Shown in pieces: positions 36,101-43,868 of a DNA stretch of 64,000 bases (within the stretch, counting starts at the first letter, position 1; each line of letters begins with the position of its first letter). The DNA comes from Clostridium sp. K4410.MGS-306 (lineage in GTDB: Bacteria; Cyanobacteriota; Vampirovibrionia; Gastranaerophilales; Gastranaerophilaceae), in NCBI GenBank assembly GCA_000980375.1, contig LARD01000019.1:5367-69366 (forward strand), written 5' to 3'. A model generated the notes under the pieces. It saw only the letters and a program-made list of their open reading frames with translations, ran no database searches and had not been told where the DNA came from. A program made the translations under genes and the position numbers.

Positions 36101-38428
36101 GGTACTGTTGGAGAAGACGGTATTAACAGAATCTCTGCAGATTCTATTGCCAACGGCAACAACGCGGTAATAGATTATATTAACTCTGATGATTCAACAA
36201 ACAAAGTCAATATAACGGCAGGCGGCCTCGGGTTGTTTAATGGTACCAGAGTTGAAGGCGACTTGACTTTAAATAAAGACTCTGGTGTTAGAGATTTGAC
36301 TTTTGGAAACGGTTCAGGTTCTGAAGCTGACAGTATTATACTTAACGAAGCAACAAAGCTTACTTATGCAGACAATGCTTATATAAAAGATAATTCTACA
36401 GTTTCAGTAGGCGCTAACGCATCCTTAAACTTTGAAAATCAAACAACAGATATTACATACAATCCTGTAATCTCTTCAACAGCTGATACAGCTTCCATAA
36501 ACAAATCAGGTGCCGGCTCTACAACAATTGCCTCCACAATGGAAAACTATCACGGCAAAGTAAATGTTACAGGCGGTGTTTTAAACTTGGCTTCATCAGG
36601 AGATAAGTTATTAAACAATGTAACAATCAACAATGCTGTGATGAATGTTACCGGCGGACTTGGTGTAGAAAATGAGGCAGCAACTGATGGCAAGCTATCT
36701 GTAACAAACGGAGCTTTGGCTGTTGAAAAATTTGTAGAAACCAATGATAACCTGACTGTTACAGGCTCTAACATGACAGTTGGTGATTATCTTGCGGTAG
36801 GCGGAGATTCTGTATTAAAAGATTCTGTTGTAACAATTACTAACGAATATGAGTCTTTGGGTAGTGTAATAATAGACAATACAGTATTAACAGTAGGCGG
36901 TGAAGCTGACCTTGAAGATACTACAATAAAAGGTGACAACTCGGTTGCTACATTTGGAAAAGATTCCTACTTTGCAAGCCTGACAGTTACCGATAAATCT
37001 ACAATAAATACTCTCGGCAATGTTGAGGTTGGTAATACCTTAACAATAGGTACTCAAGGCAGTGCAACAAGCAGCCCGACAATCAATATGCAGTCAGGTG
37101 CTATTAACACAATCACAGCAAATGATGTAATTATTAACAGCGCATCAAATATTCTGTTTGATGTTGATCCCAGATCAAAAGAAACAGATAAGATTATTGC
37201 AAATAACTTAATTACAAATAACGGCAGCCCTGATCCTTATCAGATGTTAATTGGCGGTATCAACTTTACTACATCTCCAATTGACAGAAATGTACAATTT
37301 GATATTTCAAATGTTTTAACTGATTCACAAGGCGGTCACGGAAATTGGATTGCCTTGCCGGATGGAGGTGTAATCGCTAACAGCGCAATGGGTCAATACC
37401 ATATTACAGCTTCTTCAGCAGGTTCTCCAATTCTTAATGCTGCTTTACTCAACTTGAACCCTCAACAATACAGAGGTCAGGTTGCTACAATTGCTTCTTG
37501 GCAAAACCAATTGATAGTTAACAATCTGTTATTTGACCATATGAATCTTGTTACAAGACAACTTATGGATGAAGAAAGAACTGCAAACAAATATGCAGCG
37601 GCAATACCATTTATTGATAACTATCAGTACAGTATAAAAGACGGTACGCTCTGGTATAAAGCTTATGGTGCATTTGAAACTCTATCTATGACAAAAGGTT
37701 TGAATGTTGGAAATAACGCATACGGTTCTTTAATCGGTGCTGACTTCCCGCTTATAAACCTTAAAAAAGGATGGAAATTAGTACCTACAGCTTATATCGC
37801 TTACAATGGCGGCCACCAGCACTTTAACGGTGTAAGTATGTATCAAAACGGCGCTCAGCTCGGTTTGATGGGTACTGCTTACAAAGGTGACTTTATGACA
37901 TCATTGTTGGCATACGGCGGTGGTTATGCTAATGATATGTCCATCAGAGGACAGTATGGCAGCGGCAATGACAACACAGGAAACTGGTTTGCAGGTGTTG
38001 CTTCTAAAACTGCTTATAACATCAGATTACCGCATGACTTCATTATCCAGCCGGCATTTATGGCTGCATACAATGCTTTTGGCCAGCAGAACTGGGGTTC
38101 AAACTTCGGTACTATGAGTATGAGCTCAGGTATGCTCAACGGATTGAACGTTGCTCCCGGTTTGAACTTCATATGGCAGAAAAAGACTTTCAGCATTTAT
38201 GCAACAACCCAGCTTGTTTACAATGTAATGGGCGGTGTTGATGGTAAAGCCGGAAATATCGATTTAGGATACGTAAGAATGCGTCACTGCTATTTTGAAT
38301 ATGGCCTTGGTGTAATGAAAAAATTCAAAGACACCTTCTCCGGCTATCTGCAATTTACAATTAGAAACGGCGGCAGAACCGGTATTGGATTCTCCGGCGG
38401 TCTGAATTGGAAAGTTGGCAAAGAATAA
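33140..38428 (+). CDS. Pmp-like autotransporter adhesin, 1762 aa
   Basis: Type Va autotransporter layout. A signal peptide (AALLTTWMACPYTALAQ) is followed by a passenger with 17 GGA[I/V] motifs over residues ~70-590, most inside FxxNxA...GGAIY units like those of Chlamydia polymorphic membrane proteins. A long Asn/Thr/Ser/Gly-rich beta-helix region runs to ~1440. A C-terminal barrel of ~280 residues (from about YRGQVATIASWQNQLIVNNL) ends GGRTGIGFSGGLNWKVGKE, without the usual terminal Phe. The role is probably surface adhesion. The start follows TTAGGAGAAA. A run of eight G lies inside one repeat. Flanked by a 163-base leader and a strong terminator, so monocistronic. Confidence 0.9.
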   Translation: MKKNLAKRMVIAALLTTWMACPYTALAQDYEGGTNANGGAKYVNKGEIFDVEENSSFTHNQSTAQNYGGGAIYNDGGTVNIGNGTSFVENYLNQPVIDTTDKDYRSAGGAIASWNGGSVNIGNNVSFINNGLNSNGQAAWASGGAIYVDTDQVNLSQLTIGEGVSFTGNQAGSLGGAIYVGDSNTNITSATFNGNKAGTWGGAIFAGQYFGISGNKINIDGVTKFLNNEAGSYGGAIVSQYTNLNVGDGTNLVTFDNNKAGIDGGAIHISTDSDPSYSANSTIKNSIFTNNQATTGSGGAIFNPGSMTIENASFGQLVLDDQKNIIGAQSGNIAGQNGGAIHNQDGGSVTFNGENNIFAGNTANQGGAISNFGDGSTVNLGDNAIFAYNTANSVGGAISTVDTGSTGKTVIGDDAIFIGNKAVAGQGGAVHNQRANTEIGDNAKFYNNTAIGYGGGAIYQDTDGAAASLTIGANAEFYNNSTTSSHGGAVMNFNAGDNASLIIEEGAKFVNNSAGKTGGAISNWGAETTVGENAEFTANTSEGNGGAIYNANYGGKDSEVNISGNTIFSQNISKGDGGAIYNAGNINLDTAAGDITFKDNEANGIKNDLYLANGSETTITGDSHNVSIGGGLVSETGSALDISGSSNLTIEEGAVADISGSLTSTGAGQVVNNGDVTVSGTSTASITNNGSLTIANGGSYIANVIQDNNDSSITVNDGGIFGTSSTLQGGSLTVNDGGKINGSVEVTEAVEVNVGSATFDQNGLLVGGDSTNGYITGSFNLKDTEITLKDVLTDDLTISGNSQILTADPDAVKIGDGTSSNTLTLSNGSNNAAADKNFDVTNPATLKLSPDSGKSMTLNNNVTGTGNVLVDEKVTQVDNPEYDADEAANDPNYNVPAKIDKHWGVGTVNVASDNSGFSGNYLQKLGTVIAQAGSKFFGGTNTVQGGTLVLQNGADLSSDVNVTARDPQADANIYPEYGTVDIYNAINGTVGEDGINRISADSIANGNNAVIDYINSDDSTNKVNITAGGLGLFNGTRVEGDLTLNKDSGVRDLTFGNGSGSEADSIILNEATKLTYADNAYIKDNSTVSVGANASLNFENQTTDITYNPVISSTADTASINKSGAGSTTIASTMENYHGKVNVTGGVLNLASSGDKLLNNVTINNAVMNVTGGLGVENEAATDGKLSVTNGALAVEKFVETNDNLTVTGSNMTVGDYLAVGGDSVLKDSVVTITNEYESLGSVIIDNTVLTVGGEADLEDTTIKGDNSVATFGKDSYFASLTVTDKSTINTLGNVEVGNTLTIGTQGSATSSPTINMQSGAINTITANDVIINSASNILFDVDPRSKETDKIIANNLITNNGSPDPYQMLIGGINFTTSPIDRNVQFDISNVLTDSQGGHGNWIALPDGGVIANSAMGQYHITASSAGSPILNAALLNLNPQQYRGQVATIASWQNQLIVNNLLFDHMNLVTRQLMDEERTANKYAAAIPFIDNYQYSIKDGTLWYKAYGAFETLSMTKGLNVGNNAYGSLIGADFPLINLKKGWKLVPTAYIAYNGGHQHFNGVSMYQNGAQLGLMGTAYKGDFMTSLLAYGGGYANDMSIRGQYGSGNDNTGNWFAGVASKTAYNIRLPHDFIIQPAFMAAYNAFGQQNWGSNFGTMSMSSGMLNGLNVAPGLNFIWQKKTFSIYATTQLVYNVMGGVDGKAGNIDLGYVRMRHCYFEYGLGVMKKFKDTFSGYLQFTIRNGGRTGIGFSGGLNWKVGKE
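34321..34328 (+). repeat. poly-G tract of eight in the autotransporter
   Basis: Eight consecutive G encode part of Val-Gly-Gly-Ala near residue 395. The other GGAI repeats of this gene mostly use mixed codons (GGCGGTGCT), so the homopolymer is not forced by protein sequence. A one-base slip would truncate the protein soon after. Confidence 0.85.
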
Positions 38429-38442
38429 TTTTTCTGATTTAT

Positions 38443-38474
38443 AAAAAGCCTCCTGATTTTCAGGGGGCTTTTTT
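38443..38474 (+). terminator. terminator of the autotransporter gene
   Basis: Stem AAAAAGCCTCCTG / CAGGGGGCTTTTT (one G-T pair) with a 5-base loop, followed by further T residues. Confidence 0.85.
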
Positions 38475-38521
38475 AAAAAATTTTTGACAATGCCTTTTGT
38501 CTAAAATACAATAAAAAAACC

Positions 38522-39037
38522 ATGAAGATTTCTATAGATGATATAAAAAACGCTAAAGACCAGTCACTTAAAATTTGTTTTGACAATACCGTAAAAGACC
38601 TTTCAACCGAAGGTGCTGTTGTTGCCGAGCTGGTTTTAAAAGCATATGGAAAATATATAAATGTGCAAGGAACAATTGTTGCAAATGTTAAGCTGGTTTG
38701 CGACAGATGTTTAAAAGATTTTGTAAAAAAAATGAAAGTTGATGTGGACGAAACTTATTTGCTCGGGCATCTTATAGCTAATGAAGACGCGCATTCCGGG
38801 CAAGAGCTTGAGCTGAAAGACGGCGATTTTGTCACAGAGTTAACAGGGACTGACGAAGTTGATATTGATGATTTAATTTATCAATCTGTAACATTAAACA
38901 TTCCAAATCCGTGTGTTTGTGATATAAATTGTAATGGAGATGCTGAAATGGAAAAATATATGAAAAAAGAAATTTCAGATCCTCGTTTGGAAGTTTTTAA
39001 AAATTTAAAGATTAATAAACTAGAAGAAGGAAAATAA
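38522..39037 (+). CDS. yceD: YceD/DUF177 family protein
   Basis: Conserved protein next to rpmF, known to affect 23S rRNA accumulation. The core VKLVCDRCLKDFVKKMKVDVDE and the later acidic DIDDLIYQSVTLNIPNPC match the family. 171 residues. It starts the lipid/ribosome block, with rpmF 2 bases downstream. No clear ribosome site precedes the ATG. Confidence 0.87.
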   Translation: MKISIDDIKNAKDQSLKICFDNTVKDLSTEGAVVAELVLKAYGKYINVQGTIVANVKLVCDRCLKDFVKKMKVDVDETYLLGHLIANEDAHSGQELELKDGDFVTELTGTDEVDIDDLIYQSVTLNIPNPCVCDINCNGDAEMEKYMKKEISDPRLEVFKNLKINKLEEGK

Positions 39038-39039
39038 CA

Positions 39040-39408
39040 ATGGCAGTACCAAAGAAAAGAACAGGTGCATCAGCACAAGGACACAGAAGATCAAACTGGA
39101 AAGCAACAGTTCCCGAAACTACAACTTGCCCAAATTGCGGCGAATTAGTTTTGACTCACACTGTTTGCACAGCTTGCGGTCAATATAAAGGTAAAGTAGT
39201 TTCAAGAAAAGCAGAAGGCTTTGTTGAAGAAGTTAAAGAAGAAGCAAAAAAAGCTCCTAAGGCTAAAAAAGCTCCTGCAAAAAAAGCTAAAAAAGAAGAA
39301 GCAGTTGTTGAAGAAGTAAAAGTTGAAGAAACAACTGAAGAAGTTAAAACTGAAGTTGAAGCAGAAGCTCCTGCTCAAGAAGCTGAAGAAAAATCTTCTG
39401 AAGAATAA
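39040..39408 (+). CDS. rpmF: ribosomal protein L32 with long charged C-terminal extension
   Basis: The first ~57 residues are a standard bacterial L32 with the zinc-ribbon cysteines CPNCG...CTACG (~29-48) and the opening MAVPKKRTGASAQGHRR. Bacterial L32 usually ends near there. Here ~65 more residues follow: a Lys/Ala part (KKAPKAKKAPAKKAKK) and then an acidic Glu/Val/Ala part (EEVKVEETTEEVKTEVEAE). The extension is in frame, with no intervening stop. AGAAGGAAA precedes the ATG. Confidence 0.92.
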   Translation: MAVPKKRTGASAQGHRRSNWKATVPETTTCPNCGELVLTHTVCTACGQYKGKVVSRKAEGFVEEVKEEAKKAPKAKKAPAKKAKKEEAVVEEVKVEETTEEVKTEVEAEAPAQEAEEKSSEE

Positions 39409-39502
39409 GAATTTATAATGCGCCGGTTACTCTTAAATCGGCGCATAAAATAAATTAACCCCGTGTTTGGATTTAAAGTTTATAAGGGAGAAGAGTTTTA
39501 GT

Positions 39503-40555
39503 ATGACAAGGATAGCTATTGATGCAATGGGCGGCGACCATGCTCCTCACGAGATTGTAAAAGGTGCTTTGTGGGCTGCTGATGAATATAACGTCGCAAT
39601 TGAGCTTGTCGGAAAAGAAGACGAAATTAAAAAGGTCATTGATGAAGTCAAACGTGACGGTATCAGGACTAGTAATATCAATTCTCCCAAGGGAAGAATC
39701 AGAGTTGATGTTGATAAACTTGATATCAAGATTACTCCTGCTTCCGAAGTTATAGAAATGGGCGAAGCCCCCGGCCAGGCAATAAGAAAGAAAAAAGATT
39801 CTTCTATTGTTCTTGCAGTTAAAGCGGTTGCTACTGGCAGCTCACAGGCTGTTGTTGCCGCCGGTTCTACAGGCGCAGCTATGGCCTCAAGCTTATTTGG
39901 CCTCGGCAGATTACCGGGTATAGAAAGACCGGCTATTGCTACAACTTTGCCTACAATGAAGACACCTGTTGTTTTAATTGATGCAGGTGCAAACAGCAAT
40001 TGTACTGCAGAGATGCTTTATCAGTTTGCTATTATGGGCTCTGCTTTTTCAAAAAATGTACTCGGTATGGAAAATCCCAGAATTGGTGTTTTGAATATCG
40101 GAGAAGAGGCTGGCAAAGGCAATGAGCTTGCTCAGGCTGCATACAAGCTGCTGGAAGAAAATAAAGACGGTTTAAATTTTGTTGGCAACGTTGAAGGTAA
40201 AGAAATTTTTCTCGGTGATTGCGACGTTGTTGTTTGCGACGGGTTTGTCGGTAACGTTGCGTTAAAGAGTATTGAGGGTGCGTCTTCAATGCTGTTCAAG
40301 ATGATAATGCAAGAGTTTAAAAGAGACCCTATTTCTATGATTATTGGTTTGCTTGCAAAATCAGCAATGAAAAGAATTTTTAAAAGAATTAACTATGAAG
40401 AATTCGGCGGTGCTTTGCTTTTGGGTGTTAAAGGCATCACTGTTATCTCTCACGGCAGAAGCATGGCTTATGCAATAAAAAATGCTGTCAGAGTGGCAAA
40501 AGAAGCTGTTGAATCAGATGTTAATAAGAAAATATCAGAATTTTACGAAGGATAG
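39503..40555 (+). CDS. plsX: phosphate acyltransferase
   Basis: Makes acyl-phosphate from acyl-ACP for phospholipid synthesis. Signatures: IAIDAMGGDHAPHEIVKGAL, AAGSTGAAMASSLFGLGRL, NIGEEAGKGNELAQAAYKLL and CDGFVGNVALKSIEG. The ATG at 39503 gives 350 residues. A longer TTG-initiated frame starts with atypical residues. The leader holds an AAGGGAG site, rather distant. fabH follows after 5 bases. Confidence 0.95.
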   Translation: MTRIAIDAMGGDHAPHEIVKGALWAADEYNVAIELVGKEDEIKKVIDEVKRDGIRTSNINSPKGRIRVDVDKLDIKITPASEVIEMGEAPGQAIRKKKDSSIVLAVKAVATGSSQAVVAAGSTGAAMASSLFGLGRLPGIERPAIATTLPTMKTPVVLIDAGANSNCTAEMLYQFAIMGSAFSKNVLGMENPRIGVLNIGEEAGKGNELAQAAYKLLEENKDGLNFVGNVEGKEIFLGDCDVVVCDGFVGNVALKSIEGASSMLFKMIMQEFKRDPISMIIGLLAKSAMKRIFKRINYEEFGGALLLGVKGITVISHGRSMAYAIKNAVRVAKEAVESDVNKKISEFYEG

Positions 40556-40560
40556 AATCT

Positions 40561-41568
40561 ATGTCATTAAATTTAATTCCTGTTATGATTGCAGGCGTGG
40601 GCTATGGAGTACCTGATACGGTAATAACAAACGATGATTTAACAAAACTCGTTGATACAAGTGATGAATGGATTACCACAAGAACAGGTATAAAAGAAAG
40701 ACGAGTTGTTTCAGGTGAAGAAAACGCTGTTACTCTCGGTATTAAAGCTGCAAAAAATGCTTTGGAAAAGGCAAAAATGGATGCAAAAGATGTTGATATG
40801 ATTATTGCCGCAGCATCTGTTCCTGCTCATCCTTATCCTTCTACTGCTTGTGAAATACAAGCTGCAATAGGTGCTGACAAAGCAGCTGCTTTTGATATCA
40901 CCGCTGCTTGTACAGGAATGATTTATGCAATGAATATTGCAAAAGCGTTTATCTCTTCAGGTATTTATAAAAATATTCTTTTGGTTGCAACAGATGCAAA
41001 CTCAAAATTTATAGATTGGTATGACAGAACAAGCTGTGTGTTATTTGGCGATGGCGCCGGCGCATTTGTTCTAAAAGAATCTGTAGACGGTGTTGATGAC
41101 ATTATTGCAATGGATATGCACTCAAACGGTAAAGACGGTGATTTCATAAAAATGCCGATGAATGGCGAAAATTGCCCGCTTGTGGAACCCTGTGAGCAAA
41201 AGAAACAAAAAATTGTGATGAACGGCAGAGAGGTATACAAATTTGTTGTTACAACAATGCCTGAATCTATAAGTAATTGTCTTGAAAAAGCAGGTCTTAC
41301 TCCTGATGATGTTGACTATTTAATACCTCATCAGGCAAACTACAGAATTATTGAGGCGATGGCTTCAAGATTAAACTACAGTGATGAAAAAATTATTGTT
41401 AACCTTCAAAAATATGGCAATACATCAGCTGCTTCTATTCCTCTTGCAATGGCAGAAGGCATTGAAGAAGGTAAAATCAAGCTTCCTTGTAAAGCTATCT
41501 TGAGCGGTTTTGGTGCAGGACTTACTTGGGGCACTGTTATTGTAAGATTACGTGAAGGTATTGCATAG
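40561..41568 (+). CDS. fabH: beta-ketoacyl-ACP synthase III
   Basis: Initiates fatty acid synthesis by condensing acetyl-CoA with malonyl-ACP. The catalytic triad is visible: Cys117 in TAACTGMIYAM, His in PHQANYRIIEAM and Asn in YGNTSAASIPLAM. Also SDEWITTRTGIKERR. 335 residues. Part of the plsX-fabH-fabD-fabG run. Confidence 0.96.
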   Translation: MSLNLIPVMIAGVGYGVPDTVITNDDLTKLVDTSDEWITTRTGIKERRVVSGEENAVTLGIKAAKNALEKAKMDAKDVDMIIAAASVPAHPYPSTACEIQAAIGADKAAAFDITAACTGMIYAMNIAKAFISSGIYKNILLVATDANSKFIDWYDRTSCVLFGDGAGAFVLKESVDGVDDIIAMDMHSNGKDGDFIKMPMNGENCPLVEPCEQKKQKIVMNGREVYKFVVTTMPESISNCLEKAGLTPDDVDYLIPHQANYRIIEAMASRLNYSDEKIIVNLQKYGNTSAASIPLAMAEGIEEGKIKLPCKAILSGFGAGLTWGTVIVRLREGIA

Positions 41569-41586
41569 ATATTAAGGAGAAATAAT

Positions 41587-42519
41587 ATGGGTAAAGTTGC
41601 GTTTGTATTCCCCGGACAGGGCTCACAATCTGTTGGAATGGGTAAATCCTTATATGAAACTTCTGTTGCAGCTAAAGAAATTTTTGACAAAGCTGATGAA
41701 GTTTTGGGCAGAAGTATTTCCAAAATGTGTTTTGATGGTCCTGAAGAAGATTTGAAGCAGACGATAAATACTCAGCCGGCTATTCTTGTGACATCAATTG
41801 CAGCATTGGAAGCTTTGAAAGAAAAAACAGATGTAAAACCTGATTATGTAGCAGGTCACTCGTTGGGAGAATACGGTGCATATTATGCAGCAGGTGTTAT
41901 AGATTTTTCAACAGCAATGAAACTCATTGACAAACGTGCTAAAGAAATGAATGCTGCTGCAGAATCTACAAAAGGTGCAATGACTGCTGTAATCGGCATG
42001 TCAAAGGAAGCTATCCTTGATACTATTGAAAAAATTGATGGTATGGTGTCTGTTGCAAATTACAACTCTCCCTCACAAATCGTTATTACAGGTGAGGCTG
42101 ATGCCGTAGCAAAAGCCAATGATGCTTTAAAAGATGCCGGAGCAAAAAGAGTTATTCCTCTTCCTGTTTCAGGCGGTTTTCATTCAATGCTTATGGAAGA
42201 AGCAAGTGTTAAATTCTCTGAAATATTAGATGACTGTGATATTAAAGACGCACAGATTCCTGTTTTTACAAATGTTGATGCTGAACCCACAACAGCTGCG
42301 ATTAGATTTAAGGCTAAAATGACAGCTCAGATTTATTCTTCTGTAATGTGGACACAAACTGTAGAAAAAATGGCTGCAGATGGTGTTGATACAATTGTAG
42401 AAATCGGCCCCGGCAAAGTTCTTGCCGGTCTTGTAAAAAAGACAAATCCTGCAATCAATGTGCTGAATGTTTTTGACGAAGAATCATTAAAAGCGGCAGT
42501 TGAAGCTTTAAAAAAATAA
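41587..42519 (+). CDS. fabD: malonyl-CoA:ACP transacylase
   Basis: Loads malonyl groups on ACP. FPGQGSQSVGMG near the start, nucleophile Ser92 in GHSLGEYGAYYAAG, and the C-terminal EIGPGKVLAGLVKK are diagnostic. ATTAAGGAGAA gives a clear ribosome site. 310 residues. Confidence 0.96.
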   Translation: MGKVAFVFPGQGSQSVGMGKSLYETSVAAKEIFDKADEVLGRSISKMCFDGPEEDLKQTINTQPAILVTSIAALEALKEKTDVKPDYVAGHSLGEYGAYYAAGVIDFSTAMKLIDKRAKEMNAAAESTKGAMTAVIGMSKEAILDTIEKIDGMVSVANYNSPSQIVITGEADAVAKANDALKDAGAKRVIPLPVSGGFHSMLMEEASVKFSEILDDCDIKDAQIPVFTNVDAEPTTAAIRFKAKMTAQIYSSVMWTQTVEKMAADGVDTIVEIGPGKVLAGLVKKTNPAINVLNVFDEESLKAAVEALKK

Positions 42520-42573
42520 CAAAACTCAAATTAAACGATAAGAACGATAAGAATTAACATTAAGGAGAAAATT

Positions 42574-43305
42574 ATGTCAGAAAAAAAAGTTGCATTAATT
42601 ACGGGTGGCTCAAGGGGTATAGGTTTGGCTTGCGCATTAGAACTTGCAAAAGCAGGATGTGACATCATTATCAATGATATTTGTGATGCAGAAAAAGCTC
42701 AACCGGCTATCGATGAAATCAAAAATTTGGGCGTTAATGCATATTTCTATCAATTTGATGTTTCAAATGACGAACAAGTTCAGGCTGCAGTTGATAAAAT
42801 GATATCTGAACATGGTAAAATTGACATTCTTTTGAACAATGCAGGTATCACAAAAGACGGCTTGTTTATAAGAATGGATATGGAACAATGGGAAAGAGTT
42901 ATTAAAATCAACTTAACAAGTGCTTATTGTGTAACTCATGCTGTTGTTAAGTACATGATGAAAGCTCGTCAGGGTTCTATTATCAACATGTCAAGTATTG
43001 TAGGCCGCCACGGTAATGCCGGTCAAGCTAATTATTCAGCATCAAAAGCTGGTCTTATCGGTTTAACTCAAACGTTAGCTAAAGAATTAGGCTCAAGAAA
43101 TATCAGAGTAAATGCAGTATGTCCTGGATTTATTCAAACAGCAATGACTGCAGAATTGGCTAACCTCGATGAATACTTAAAAGCTATTCCTATGAAAAGA
43201 CTTGGTACACCTGAAGATATTGCTAAAGTTGTTAAATTCTTGGCTCTTGATACAGACTATGTTACAGGTCAGGCTATCGAAGTTGCCGGCGGTTTGATGA
43301 TATAA
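42574..43305 (+). CDS. fabG: 3-oxoacyl-ACP reductase
   Basis: NADPH-dependent short-chain dehydrogenase. It has the cofactor loop TGGSRGIG (10-17), NNAG, catalytic Ser140/141, and Tyr154 and Lys158 in YSASK. 243 residues. TTAAGGAGAAA lies upstream. A terminator follows, so acpP and fabF are separately driven. Confidence 0.95.
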   Translation: MSEKKVALITGGSRGIGLACALELAKAGCDIIINDICDAEKAQPAIDEIKNLGVNAYFYQFDVSNDEQVQAAVDKMISEHGKIDILLNNAGITKDGLFIRMDMEQWERVIKINLTSAYCVTHAVVKYMMKARQGSIINMSSIVGRHGNAGQANYSASKAGLIGLTQTLAKELGSRNIRVNAVCPGFIQTAMTAELANLDEYLKAIPMKRLGTPEDIAKVVKFLALDTDYVTGQAIEVAGGLMI

Positions 43306-43330
43306 TTAGGATCATACAAATTATTTTAAA

Positions 43331-43368
43331 CAAAAGGCTTTCTTTATAAATGGAAAGCCTTTTGTTTA
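43331..43368 (+). terminator. terminator after fabG
   Basis: Stem CAAAAGGCTTTC / GAAAGCCTTTTG (12 bp) with a 10-base loop, followed by TTTAATTTTTT. Confidence 0.85.
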
Positions 43369-43441
43369 ATTTTTTAGGGCAAAATATGTTCTAAATTATT
43401 TGTAAATAATCTTTAAAACTCGATACTAACGCTTTACAAAA

Positions 43442-43469
43442 TTGCATATTTATATTGAAATAGTATAAT
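43442..43469 (+). promoter_or_regulatory. putative acpP promoter
   Basis: -35 TTGCAT (43442-43447), 16-base spacer, -10 TATAAT (43464-43469), giving a leader of about 40 bases before the acpP start. It lies downstream of the fabG terminator. Confidence 0.6.
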
Positions 43470-43512
43470 AGTAATGAAAATACGTAGTTAATCAAAATGA
43501 GGATGAAAAAAC

Positions 43513-43746
43513 ATGAGTACAGTTCTTGAGAGAGTAAAAAAAGTTGTAGTTGATCAATTAAGCGTAGACGAAAATTTAGTTACTCCTGAAGCAAGCTTCA
43601 CAGCTGATTTGGGCGCTGATTCTTTGGATACAGTTGAATTGGTTATGGCTTTTGAAGAAGAATTCGGATGCGAAATTCCTGATGAAGAAGCTGAAAAAAT
43701 CGCTACAGTTCAAGATGCAGTAAACTATATTGAATCTCATTCATAG
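43513..43746 (+). CDS. acpP: acyl carrier protein
   Basis: Carries growing acyl chains on phosphopantetheine attached to Ser37 in [19 protein letters not shown]. 77 residues, acidic, with the four-helix ACP pattern. It has its own promoter and the best position for high expression. AATGAGGATG precedes the ATG. Confidence 0.97.
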   Translation: MSTVLERVKKVVVDQLSVDENLVTPEASFTADLGADSLDTVELVMAFEEEFGCEIPDEEAEKIATVQDAVNYIESHS

Positions 43747-43768
43747 TTTAAGGCTATAAAATTTTTAA

Positions 43769-43799
43769 TTGCGGGGAGCATGAATAATACTCCCCGCAA
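43769..43799 (+). promoter_or_regulatory. GC-rich hairpin between acpP and fabF
   Basis: TTGCGGGGAG / CTCCCCGCAA (10 bp) around an 11-base loop. No T-run follows, so it is not a standard terminator. It may protect or partly end the acpP transcript so that acpP outnumbers fabF. A weaker GGGAT...ATCCC hairpin follows before fabF. Confidence 0.6.
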
Positions 43800-43868
43800 C
43801 TATTAAAAACTATTAAAGGGGATTTTTATATTATCCCGTTCGAGTTTAAGAAAAAGGTTTACAAAACA

